Shown: positions 11,058 through 21,262 of the stretch, piece by piece
How the letters are laid out: each line of letters opens with the position of its first letter
How positions within the stretch are numbered: the first letter of the stretch is position 1
NCBI GenBank assembly: GCA_963082975.1
Contig: OY720350.1
Coordinates: forward strand, 38,929,851 to 38,993,850
Source: Labia minor
Taxonomy: Eukaryota; Arthropoda; Insecta; Dermaptera; Spongiphoridae
Reading direction: 5' to 3'
Length of the DNA: 64,000 nt
Translations under genes and position numbers: made by a program
Notes under the pieces: model-generated
Database searches by the model: none
Told to the model about the DNA's origin: nothing
Seen by the model: only the letters and a program-made list of their open reading frames with translations

Positions 11058-11370
11058 TCCCAAACATTTTTGTGTCCTAGACCCCTTGCCATGTTTTTCG
11101 GTTTTGGGTAGACCTCCTAAATTGATTTTGATTTTTTATAAAAAACTTTTCCCCTTTTTTTAAAGCCTTATTGAAAAATAAAAAATTGTTTCAAAAGCCA
11201 TGTCGGAAAAACGATTTACCTTTTTTTTAGAAACATATACAAAAAATCAATTTTTTTTTTAGAGCCGGGAAAACACGTAGACCCCCATTTTCATTTCATG
11301 GACCCCCAAATTTGTTAATTGCTCCCGTGGACCCCTTGGATGTTAAAATAGACCACTTTGGGAACATATG
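11058..11370. mobile_element. Probable miniature hAT element with TSD CTCTAAAC
   Basis: Flanking 8-bp copies of CTCTAAAC lie at 11050-11057 and 11371-11378. The left end starts TCCCAAACATTTTTGTGTCC and the inverted right end CATATGTTCCCAAAGTGG, so the terminal match is limited to about TTCCCAAA. The interior shares CAAAAGCCATGTCG and GGGAAAACACGTAG with the element at 41110. Part of the left half also occurs at 21369-21440 in repeat Y copy 3. The element call rests mainly on the duplication and the shared interior, so it is less certain than its neighbour. Confidence 0.6.
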
Positions 11371-11378
11371 CTCTAAAC

Positions 11379-11753
11379 CAGTGATTCTCAACCTGGGCGA
11401 TCGACATCTTAAAGGGGGCGATAATTTGACTATACGATTTTGGGGGGCGATAAGTTATTTTTGGGGGGCGAAATCATTTTCAACTCTAAAAAAGGTAAGA
11501 TGATTTTGCGAACAGGCTTTTTAAACATTTCTTCTTTTTTCAATTTTTTTTCAATATGGTTCTAAAAAAAGGTCAAATGATTTTGAAATCAGGTTCTGAA
11601 ACTCGATTTTTCAATAAGCCTCTAAGTATCACCTAGTGTACCTTATATTAGGGATTATCATGCAATTTTTATATGTAAAAATTTATAGGGGGGCGAATTA
11701 AGAAGCGGGTCTTATAAAGGGGGCGTTTGGTCCAAAAAGGTTGAGAAACACTG
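11379..11753. mobile_element. Miniature hAT element, 375 bp
   Basis: Ends are CAGTGATTCTCAACCTGGGC on the left and, inverted, CAGTGTTTCTCAACCTTTTT on the right, typical hAT termini. Target duplications CTCTAAAC lie at 11371-11378 and 11754-11761. Subterminal GGGGGCGA motifs occur repeatedly at both sides. It has no coding sequence. It sits directly against the preceding hAT-like element, sharing one copy of the duplication. Confidence 0.9.
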
Positions 11754-12228
11754 CTCTAAACTGACCGTAAAAATAAAGTTATATGTTTAATAGTTTTTCA
11801 CATGATTAAAAATTGTATAACACTACTATATATAGAATTTCTGCTTTATTGAAACACTGAAGGTACCGGAATTAATTTTTAAAATTTTTAACACGACTGC
11901 AAATAACGCCATCGACATAGAGCCAAACACGCGCTGGTTTAATAAATATTATTTATTAATTTTAATTTAAAATTTATAATTAATTAAATTAAATTTAAAT
12001 ATATAATTTAAGTTAATTAATCCAATCCAAATTTGCGACATAGTCGAGTGGAGACACTCCAGATTTTTTTTATTAAGATCTTTGTATAGAATTATGTAAG
12101 CTTAAATATTCTATAGATTCGATTTTAGATGTATTCAAAAACACCATTAATTATAAAAAATTAATATTTGTGTTTTCATATTATTAATATGATTTTTATT
12201 TAGTAATAAATTGCCAGGAGAGGCTTAC

Positions 12229-12411
12229 CTCCGGTCGAGCCCGCTCGCCCCTCCACTTTCCCCTCCGCCTGGCTAACCACTTGCCTGCCGGCCGGCTGGC
12301 CTCGAGCGCTTTCAGTTGCCATTCACTGAGAAGGGGAAGACGTTGACCAGCATATCCACCGAAATCATCCCTCAATAAAGAATTATTTGAAAATTTATTT
12401 CTTTTTATCAA
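12229..12411 (-). other. GC-rich open stretch ending in a consensus splice donor (candidate exon)
   Basis: On the minus strand a 57-codon open stretch, beginning at an ATG (12411) and containing GGYAGQRLPLLSEWQLKAL, runs to CCGGAG followed by GTAAGC, a good donor site at 12228. Base composition is much richer in G and C than the surroundings (CCGGCCGGC and similar). No protein family is recognised, and the Arg/Gly-rich composition may only reflect GC content. It could be a 5' exon, a promoter-proximal region or a repeat fragment. Frames on the plus strand are not better. Confidence 0.25.
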
Positions 12412-12534
12412 TTAAATCGAAGATTAATGAACTTAAAAAAATATTTCAATAAAAATTAAAAAATTATAAAATGCATTTTATAACTATTATTAATATTTAC
12501 TGATATATATAATATTTATATATATGTATATCTA

Positions 12535-12665
12535 TATATATAAAAAAGGTTTTTGTCTGCACATTGCTCAGAATTTAAAATTTTTTGCATATCTTCGCGT
12601 TTCATGACCTCTAGAATACAAAAGTGACTTTAGAATTTTTCATGTCTGTCTGTCTGTCTTTCCGG
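12535..12665 (+). repeat. Repeat W copy 1
   Basis: AAAAGGTTTTTGTCTGCAC, GCATATCTTC and ATGACCTCTAGAATACAAAA precede a (TCTG)n tract at 12642-12658. The segment 14845-14985 is an inverted copy. The family resembles the other module-bearing repeats in having a microsatellite directly after a conserved block. Confidence 0.7.
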
Positions 12666-14497
12666 GGGGCGGATAAATTTTATAAATTTTTTATTAAAAT
12701 ATTTGATTAAGTTAAATATTTTCTATAGATTCGATTTAAGATCACATTAAATCAACCTTACTAATTGTTAAATTAAAATTATTTAAACATTAAAAAATTA
12801 TCTCTATAAACTTTAATTTTCTTAAAATTTATTTATTTACATTCAATATTTTTTTGAAATAAAAATTATCTTTAAAATGTTTGTATTATTAAATATTTTT
12901 CATTTTTAATTAATTATTATAATTATTTTTATTTTAATTATTATATTTTTATTTTTTAAAATTTTTTTATTTTAAATATTCACTAGATAGTTTGTTCTTA
13001 TATAATATAATTCTCTTTAATATACATTTAAAAAATCTGCGCCATTAATTTTCAAAATTAATATAAAAAAATAAATATTTAAATATTTTTTTTAAATGAA
13101 AATTATCTTGTATTATTTTCCGAAATATTTTTAAATTTTAAAGAATTTTTAAAGATTTAATATTAAGAAATAAAATAATATTTTTTTAAAGATATATTCA
13201 CATCTTTTGAAAATCACAATAATGTTAATTATTTATTTTTATATCTTTGTTTCATTTCGTTGTTATAAATGTCTAATCTTACTTAATTTCTTATCTATCC
13301 GGGGGAGAGTGATGAGACATCAATTCAAGTGTTTGAGATGTTCTTCGAGTCTAATCTCCCTTTATTAACTCCGAGGTTAGTATTTATTATTAATTTGATT
13401 TTTAATTCAATTTATATTTATATATTTTAAAATTTCATAATCTAATTTTTTTATATCTATTTCATGATTCAATCTTCGTTCCTGCTCCTCGATGTTCATT
13501 TGAATTCTTGATCATCTTTTCCATCCCTGATGATGCTGATGATGAAATGATCTACATAATACAGCTCATCAAATGTAAGTAATCAGCGTTATTTATTTAG
13601 CATGGCACATTTTAAATTAGGTATACATTTTATAGCCAATTCAAATCTAAATGTAATATTAAAAGTAAAGTTTAACATACATAATAGTAAATATATTTGA
13701 ATTCAAATTGAGTTTTTTGTTTTGATAATATTCATAAGGAGATTTTAAAGAAATATATTGAATTATATGATAAAATTTAGTAAGATCAGGGAATTCAGAG
13801 CACATTTGTCAAGAAGGAGAAGAAGGATTGAGGAGGTTGTAGAGAGAAAGGTAATTAGAATTGTTAAGTTTCTATCTGTTACAAAGGGAGGGTGGGGAAT
13901 ATTTAGTTATTTTCGTTGTTAGGGATTTCATGGGGTGCATGATCTCACTATACTAATCCATAGTTTAAATTAGAACTAATAAATAAAAAAATGTGTGGTT
14001 ACAAATGTGCCATGCCATTTAAGTTAAGGGTTGCATGAATTGCATGCAAGGTCTGAATTGTGCCTTTTTGTATTGCTGAGAGCGTAGTTGAGGTGGATCA
14101 AATAATCGGGCATTCATGAAGGTAATTCCGAAATGGGATTAGCCTGAATAGGAACAAATTGTCGATTACCTTTTGAGCATAGGGTATTTTTGATTAGCAT
14201 GGGCGATCCACCCATATTGGTAGAACCCTGCACCCCTTAGGTAGGTTCTATTTCATGTTGCCCCGAATGTGGCGGTTTCATTTCGAAATCCAAAAGATCA
14301 AAGGCACACTCGGCTAATTCAAAAAGAGGCTTACTGACCAAACACCTTATTATTCTTTTTTAATAAAACCAACATTCTTTTTCATTAATTTTTCCAAATT
14401 CCGTAAGGCGAAGCTTGAAAGGGTTAACTGAGAGGAGGAGGCCCTATATTAAATATTCAATTGTTTTTTTATTTAATTCGATTTCGATTTTTTTTAG
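12666..14497. other. AT-rich region with some GC-richer unassigned sequence
   Basis: 12680-13270 is plain AT-rich spacer. At 13480-13575 a minor open stretch ends in AAATGTAAGTAATC, a donor-like site, but no acceptor or homology supports an exon. At 13860-14400 the sequence is GC-richer (for example CATGGGCGATCCACCCATAT, which is partly palindromic) and may be a decayed body of the mariner element whose tail follows at 14498. I cannot read a transposase there. Confidence 0.4.
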
Positions 14498-14676
14498 GGC
14501 TATCTTAAGTCCATTATGTATACCGATCGCCCAAGGACCCTTGCTAAACTTAAAAACAATATTCGTCAAGCCGTGGCCAACATACCAGTTGCTTTGTTGG
14601 AAAGAGTTCTCAAAGTTTTAAGAATCGAGCAAATCAGCTAATACAGGACGTCACATGTTCAATACAATATTTAAAA
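14498..14676 (+). pseudogene. mariner/Tc1-type transposase C-terminal fragment
   Basis: The frame reads GYLKSIMYTDRPRTLAKLKN, then NIRQAVANIPVALLERV, and reaches an in-frame stop at 14639-14641. The expected tail continues after the stop as SHVQYNI up to about 14676. The pattern WGYLK.., ..L...I..A...IP...L.RV is the end of the mariner transposase after the catalytic domain. Catalytic residues are absent from this fragment, and I see no readable upstream portion or TIR pair. It lies between two inverted copies of repeat W. Confidence 0.75.
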
Positions 14677-14844
14677 CACCTTTAGTTGTAGAATAAGTGT
14701 CTTAAAGAAATAAATCATTAACTATATCCAATTCTGTTTTATTAACTCTCTATATCAGCAAATTAGGTTGTATTTAAGAGTATTGTGATGTCATTTAATC
14801 AGTTTTATCCAATTTTGAGCCTATTTCGTCACGATTTACAGGAC

Positions 14845-14985
14845 ATATGTACATACATACATACATACGATCGTAAAATATTCTAAAGTCACTTTTGGAT
14901 TCTAGAAGTCATGGAACTTGAAGATATGCCAACAATTTTATATTCTGAGCAATTTGCAGATAAAAACCTTTTATATATATTTAAA
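14845..14985 (-). repeat. Repeat W copy 2, inverted
   Basis: A (CATA)n tract at 14851-14869 stands where copy 1 has (TCTG)n. Next to it are TAAAGTCACTTTTGGATTCT and AGATATGCC, the inverse of copy 1. The microsatellite motif therefore differs between copies at the same position. 14986-15282 is AT-rich spacer. Confidence 0.7.
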
Positions 14986-15290
14986 TAAAAAAGTTGATTC
15001 AATAATCTTTGAAGTCTATATTGTTAAAGTCATCAAACAAATCAAGGACCAGGGCCAGGTCCGAACATTCCTTTCCCCTCCTTTCCAAATGAAAAAATAT
15101 GTGAAAATCTAATTAATCTGAATAATTGTAATGCATATTAAAAAATTATAATATTTCTAATATAGAGAGTCCATCAGAAGTCTTTTAACAGAAAATGCAG
15201 GGTTGTTAGAACAATAAATAAATTTATTTACAAAAGAGATCTCTTTGAACATTTGCATTAATGACAAGAGAAGTTTTTTAACATAATACA

Positions 15291-16025
15291 CAGTGGCGTA
15301 CCTAGGGGGTGCGGTCCGCACCGGGCGGCAATTATCTTGGGGCGGCATTTTTTATATTTAGTTATAGTTGAAAAAAGCGACTTATTCATTTCATATTTAT
15401 TTTTTTTCTTTCTTGAATAATAAATGATTATTATGATTATTATAAGTTTACTATTTGATTTATATAAATTATGATTAACTATATGATTTCGAATGTTATT
15501 CCTCGGTGTATATAAATGCATTTTTGTGTAAATTTTGAATTCTAATTCCAAGAACAGGATAATAATTTTATTTTATTGTATTCATTAAAATTCGTTGAAT
15601 TAGTAAACGCATCTTTACGATTTTGCTCGGCAATTTTTCCTAACTAAATTTTTTTGATATCAGTTTATAAATGTCATTTCTTTTGAAAAGTTTATATGAT
15701 TACTCTGAAGTGATATACTAATATTTTTTTAAATCATCGATTTTTCTTTTGAAAAGCAGGGCCGGCGGAAAAAATATAAATATAAATTTTGAGAGCATTA
15801 TACACGATTTTTCTAGTATGAAAGCTAGAAGAGTAAATATGTTTACGAGTGCATACAAATATGTGTAAAAAAATTTACTCTGTGTATTAATTAATATTGA
15901 TTAAATAACTTAATAATTTATTTATGTGTATTAATTTATAAAAACTACTATTTGATTGAATTATAATAAAAAGGGCGGCAAACTGGAGATCGCCCCGGGC
16001 GGCAAAAGTTCTAGGTACGCCACTG
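15291..16025. mobile_element. Non-autonomous hAT-type element, 735 bp
   Basis: Left end CAGTGGCGTACCTAGGGGGT; right end, inverted, CAGTGGCGTACCTAGAACTT. The 8-bp target duplication ATAATACA flanks it at 15283-15290 and 16026-16033. GC-rich subterminal parts (CGGGCGGCA on both sides) surround an AT-rich interior without a readable transposase. The long terminal match and exact duplication make the limits firm. Assignment to hAT rests on duplication length and the CAGTGG start. Confidence 0.9.
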
Positions 16026-16033
16026 ATAATACA

Positions 16034-17167
16034 TAAATCATTTGTATGAAATAATAAGAATTATTTTGTTCTAACAACACTATAATTTATTATTTATTAT
16101 AATTTATTTAACCAAAAGTGCAATTTCAATATTGTAAAATAAAATAGACTAAAAAGAATGATAATAAATCAGAAAATAAATAAAGAAATATGTATTTTGT
16201 GTCTCTTCAAATATTAAAAATATTTTCTATATTCTTCATCAGTACAATTTTATGTCATTCTTGGAATCTTCATGACATTTTAAAACACAATAACTTTCCT
16301 CTTCAATATTACATTTGAATCTAGGCGAGATAAATGAAAACATAAAAAATCGTTGCGACCTCGTAATAATTATTTTGATAATACAAACTGTAACAATTTT
16401 TATTAAATATTTTAATAATTTATTTGTGAGATTTAATATAGTAAAGGAAAGCAAATATTTTTCCCTAATGACATTCATTATCTATAGGCAAAATCCTATT
16501 TTAAAGAAAAAAAATTACTTACCAAACTTGATTTTTTTTAAATTAACTATGATTTTAATTGCAATCATTAATCAAGATTGAATTTTTTTTTTATCTTTTA
16601 GCTTCAACGTTTCCGTTCTACATTAATCTTATAAAAACGAATGTGTGAATCTGAAGGAAGAGAAATAGGAGGAATGATTAGAAGAATGGGGCAGAAATAA
16701 TTTTAATTGACATTTTTAACGATTGTGCATTGGTCCATTAGAGAAATAGGATCGCATCACTGCTTGACATCCAATGAATTCTTGACTGAGCTTGCTTGCT
16801 TGTCGATTCATTTTTTTTTAATTTCTTTTCTCTTTACTTTTTATATTATTTTCTTTTATTTATGTGAGAATTGAATAGACTGGCAGAGTGAATCCGGATC
16901 CGGTCTGCAAAGACTAACCAGGCATTCAAGTCAATAATATAATAAAAATAAAGTAATACTCTCCTTTGTCTTATGTCTGTAAGCATCAAATAAAGAATAA
17001 TTAATCTAACGGATCCTACAGGTATATCATCGACATAAAATTATAAGATAATGCATAATAATAATAATTAATTTTTCGTTAAATAATTTTCGAATTAATA
17101 TTAGTGAGCATTAGATAATTTTATATTTTAAAGAGCATTTCCTTATATAGAATTAAATTTTCTTTTT
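16034..17167. other. AT-rich spacer
   Basis: Nothing assignable. Open frames at 16239-16581 on both strands are AT-rich and have no domain or codon signal. 16600-17000 is slightly GC-richer without recognisable content. Confidence 0.45.
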
Positions 17168-17808
17168 ACCGACCGACGATAGTAAGGGAGGTATTGTTTT
17201 CACACCAAATTTCACATGTGGAGATTTTTACATTTCTCCCCACGAATCATGCATTTTCTAAACAGAAAAAAGTATTTTTAGCATGATGTCTGTACGTCCG
17301 CCCGTCCGTCTGTCCGTCTGTCCGTCCGTATAGATGTGTACAGCCTGAACGGCTCAACCGATTTTGATGAAATTTGGTATATTTACTTAATGCATCAGTG
17401 GGATGAATTGATCAACTTTTGGTACAAATCCGGAAACCGGAAGTGGTAGTATTAGCGATCGACGATAGGAAGGGAAGGGTTATTTTCACACCAAAGGAGA
17501 TTTTTTTATATATCACCACGAATCATGCACTTTGTATTGGTTTTATCCTCGAGAAAAATCATATTTATTAGTTTTTTCTTGATTTAAAATTATATGACGT
17601 CATCCAGCCATTCATGACGTCACAGCCTGGTCTTGCATATATATTATAAATAAAATAAATGAAAAATGTTTATATTTATTATTTATGTATCCATATCTGT
17701 TTTTATTACATTAATAGATATATTAAAATTATTTGAAATTGTTTCTGTAGCTGGAAATTAATTTATTTCAAACCGTCGGTCGGTTCGGACCTGGCCACAG
17801 GTCAACTT
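17168..17808 (-). mobile_element. Repeat X copy 2 (near full length)
   Basis: It starts with ACCGACCGACGATAGTAAGG and ends at CCGTCGGTCGG followed by the inverse of AAGTTGACCTGTGGCCAGG. On the plus strand it contains the module (CCGT/CTGT)n at 17291-17329, then AACGGCTCAACCGATTTTGA and TGAAATTTGGTATA, then GGAAACCGGAAGTGGTAGTA. A second, diverged copy of the terminal 60-90 bases (GACGATAGGAAGGGA, then CACACCAAAG) lies internally near 17460. The TGACGTCATCCAGCCATTC block is conserved in all longer copies. Confidence 0.8.
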
Positions 17809-17931
17809 ATTTATTTTGTATTAAATTTTTATCCTGAAATAAAATTACTTGTGAGATTAAAAAAATGAATAAACATTTAGATATAATCAAATATATTGAA
17901 AATTTTAAATATTGAATGAAAAAATTAAATA

Positions 17932-18436
17932 CGAGGGTAGGTCAACAAGTCCGTGACTTTTTGAATTTCCCATTTCTTAAATGAAATGGCAACACTGCTG
18001 CTGTCAGCTGGCAACAGTCAGTTGACTCCTGTCGACATTTGAATCAGCTAGTTTTTTATTTTTTGTTTGACAATCATTAATATCAGACTACCTCGTGATT
18101 TGAGAAAAAAATGAATTTCCAAGAAAATTCATTAATTGGGATTTTAATTGCTCCCTCGACCACCCTATTCTCCGGATTTAGCCCCGAGTGACTATTTCTT
18201 CTTATCAAACTTGTAGTTACAGAGATTTGACTTTAGCGATGAAATCATCTCACAAACAAATACCTTTTTTGATGTCCACGACAAATCTTATTTTTTGAAA
18301 GGAATAAAAAAATTGGAGAAACGTTGGACGAAGTGCAGAGAGCTCAAAGGAGACTAGGCTGAAAAATAAGGTAATTTTTTATTCAAAAACCCCTGTGTTT
18401 CATTCAAAAATTCACTGACTTATTGACCTGCCTTGG
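17932..18436 (+). mobile_element. mariner remnant, 505 bp
   Basis: TIRs are CGAGGGTAGGTCAACAAGTC on the left and, inverted, CCAAGGCAGGTCAATAAGTC on the right. TA lies on both sides (17930-17931, 18437-18438). The element keeps about 200 bp of 5' flank and the last third of the transposase; the middle is deleted. Confidence 0.88.
18148..18356 (+). pseudogene. mariner transposase C-terminal fragment
   Basis: The reading is LPRPPYSPDLAPSDYFFLSN, then a stop, then RFDFSDEI, FLKGIKKLEKRW and KCRELKGD before a second stop where the family has a tyrosine. YSPDLAPSDY carries the third catalytic Asp of the DD34D triad of mariner transposases, and the KRWTKC segment is the usual C-terminus. The first two catalytic residues and the DNA-binding domain are absent, so the copy is dead. 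Confidence 0.88.
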
Positions 18437-18438
18437 TA

Positions 18439-19728
18439 TATCTTGGTTTAGTGTGAATGGATGGCTGCAGCTATGGAGGAGCTTTAAAATAAAAATATAT
18501 TTTTGATTATATACCTTAAGCATATATTTAAGAATTTTTACATCATTTGAACGGATCGAAAAATCTAAAATTTATTTTAATTTAATGTTAAATTCTTTTC
18601 TTAATTAATAAACAATTACAAAAAATATTCCTAAAGCCTGAAAAAAAGGTTCAAAACACCCACCATTGAATTATAGATTAGTATGATGATTTACATGTTT
18701 TTTGATACAACACAACCACAAACCATATTTATTTATTTATTTTTTAATTTATTATTATTTTACAATTAATTTTATATTTACCTTTCAAATAAATAAAAAT
18801 TAATTTTAAATTCCATTTCCAGATATTATAGAATATTTATTTTTATCAGATTAACAATAAAATTATATTTTTATTAAATTAGTTTTATAATTTATCAACA
18901 ACTGTTCTACATAATAAAAACACTTGACTATACATTATTAGCATACTTTCATTTACTAAAGCAATTATCAAGTGAATATCACAGAATACTTTTCATTTTA
19001 AGTGATTTTTCTTTTCATATTATTATAATTATTATTATATTCTTATGATTTTATCATATCCATTCAAATCATTCGATTAATTGGCATTTTCTCTTTGATT
19101 TGCTTAGTTAAACAAACGCCATTGAACTATCAAGGCCTGTGGATAGAATAAAAACCAGCAATGGTCTATAATGACAAAGCAACCATCATCCCTCCCCCAC
19201 CCCCCCTCGCTTCACCATCACTTAAATAAGCTTTAAAAATGCATCCGCTGTAGTCTTAAGACAAAACCTGATATTAAATGAAAGAAAGAAAGGAAGAGGA
19301 GAGAAAGAATAGGAAAAAAAAATGGCGAGATTAAAATCAAGGCCTGTTGCACGGAGCTCTTCAACTGATCCAAATTGGTGAATGGCTTTTGTTTCTCGAT
19401 TGGTCGATTGCATTGCCAATGGCACCAAATAGACAAATAGGTATTCGTTATTTTTTCTCACCTTCGAAACCTTCATCAATTTCTATCATTACGATCTTTT
19501 AACAGATCTTATCTATTCGTTTATATTTTTTCTATTCATGCGGATGTATTCCTTTCGATATTAATCTTATTCCAATGTTTTTTTATAGAATTTTTTATAA
19601 AATTTTTTATTAATAATAGATAAACAATCTCATGAATCAATTTAAATCGTTTGTAATTTAAAATTTATATATTTACCTATAATAAATGACATGGCTAATT
19701 TCTAGAAAATTATTTTTTATCTCTTGTT
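18439..19728. other. AT-rich spacer
   Basis: Mostly AT-rich. 19100-19480 is GC-richer (CCCTCCCCCACCCCCCCTCG at 19190-19209) and has open frames on the minus strand at 19222-19479. They have no recognisable domain or splice context, so I make no gene call. Confidence 0.4.
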
Positions 19729-20020
19729 ACTGTCTCGCCAGAGATAATATTGCGATCGCGAAAATTTTCAATATCGAGATTTTGATGTTTTTATACGTTT
19801 TGATGGTCCCTGAGACATTTTCACTAAGGTTGAGAAAAATGTTTCTCTCTCTCTGTGTGTGTATGTATGTAAACAAGATTACGCATAGAGAGTTTAAGCT
19901 AGAATGATGAAATTTGGTTCACGGGTATTATTCAAAATTCGTAGTTTTCGATGTCGAGATTTTGATGTTTTTATAGGTTTTGAAGGTCCCCGAGTCATTT
20001 TCATTGAGGTTGTCTGTGTG

Positions 20021-20063
<43 letters not shown>

Positions 20064-20341
20064 ATCTGTATGTGTATGTATACAAGATTACGCAAAAACA
20101 GTTTGAGCTAGAATAAGGAAATTTGGTATAGGGGCATTATACAAAATTTGTAGTTTTCTATCAAATTTTGAGAAGTGTAGTTTATTCGGAAGAGGACCTT
20201 TCATTTTTACTTTCCCGCATACTTCGTATAAGGGAAGTATTGGAATCGTCAAAAATTTCGACTTCGAGATTTCGATAGATCTTGACGTTTTAGACCTCCC
20301 TGAGTCGGAAAATACCATTTTTCGAATTATGTCTGTGTGTG

Positions 20342-20395
20342 TGTATGTATGTATGTATGTATGTATGTATGTATGTATGTATGTATGTATGTATG

Positions 20396-20424
<29 letters not shown>
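20342..20424. repeat. (GTAT)n microsatellite, about 20 units
   Basis: An almost perfect tetranucleotide tract lies in the module of repeat Z. Open frames across it encode only Cys-Met-Tyr-Val repeats and are artefacts. Confidence 0.97.
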
Positions 20425-20426
<2 letters not shown>

Positions 20427-20726
20427 TGTCTGTAAGCAAATTTACTCAAAAACTAATCAAGCTAGGACTTCGAAATTTGGTACACCGATATTATTCACAG
20501 TTTGTAGATTTCTATCAAAATTGCGTCAAAATCGGTTAACCGGAAGTGGTACTTTACCTACACTGGTTGCGTTTACCTTTCAAGTAAAGTACCAGTTTGC
20601 TTCGAGATATTTGCTTCATATTTTGTATATAGATTTAAAAATATGTAAAAAATTCAGATACCAAATTTCATCATGATCTGACTACCGGAAGTGACATTTT
20701 ACCTATACAAGTAGCGTTTCTTTTTT

Positions 20727-21262
20727 ACCGACCGACTATAGTAAGGGAGGTATTGTTTTCACACCAAATTTCACCTATGGATATTTTTAGGTACATATCT
20801 CCACGAATCATGCATTTTCTTAACAGAAAAAAGTATTTTTAGCATGATGTCTGTCCGTCCGTCCGTCCGTCTGTCCGTACGTCCGTATAGATGTATACAG
20901 CCTGAACGGCTCAACGGATTTTGATGAAATTTGGTATATTTACTTAATACATCAGTAGGATGAATTGATCAACTTTTAGTGCAAATCCGGAAACCGGAAG
21001 TGCTAGAATTGCCGATCGAAGAGAGGAAGTGAAGGGTTATTTTCATATCAAATTTCACGTGAGGACATATCTCCACGTGTTATGCACTTTGTATTGGTTT
21101 TATCCTCGAGAAAAATCATCTTCATTAGTTTTTTCTTAATTTAAAATTATATGACGTCACCCAGCACTTCATGACGTCACAGCCAGCCCTTATATATTAT
21201 AAATAAAATAAAATTAAAAATATTTATATTATATCCATATCTGTTTTTTTTTACATTTAAAA
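20727..21262 (-). mobile_element. Repeat X copy 3, inside repeat Z
   Basis: It starts ACCGACCGACTATAGTAAGG. It has the plus-strand module (CCGT)n at 20855-20890, AACGGCTCAACGGATTTTGA, TGAAATTTGGTATATTTAC and CCGGAAACCGGAAGTGCTAG, then TGACGTCACCCAGC. It stops after the ATCCATATCTGTTTTTTTT block, so the terminal AAGTTGACCTG part is missing. Confidence 0.75.

Larger units (their letters stand above)
10845..12062 (-). mobile_element. Repeat Y copy 2, split by hAT insertions
   Basis: The left part (10845-11049) carries the module: GTGTGTATGTGTGTATGTAT, then GGTTTGAGCTAGAATAATGA and AATTTGGTATACGGGC. The right part (11762-12062) carries GACCGTAAAAATAAAG, GAAGGTACCGGAATTAA, AGCCAAACACGCGCTGG and the end GTGGAGACACTCCAG. 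Between them lie two hAT-type insertions. The terminal GCGAGATAGT hairpin of the far end is missing, so the copy is truncated on its left. Confidence 0.75.

Noticed and set aside
13480..13580. Possible exon ending in AAATGTAAGTAATC
   Set aside because: Donor-like site only; no acceptor, no homology, and flanking low-complexity sequence.
16239..16581. Overlapping open frames on both strands
   Set aside because: AT-rich chance frames (Ile/Lys/Asn/Phe) with no motif.
20342..20424. CRISPR-like regular array
   Set aside because: It is a pure tetranucleotide tract; no spacers. No CRISPR array is present anywhere in the window.
20329..20676. Plus-strand open frames of 66-115 codons
   Set aside because: The first half is a Tyr/Val/Cys/Met repeat from (GTAT)n and the rest lies in repeat Z.
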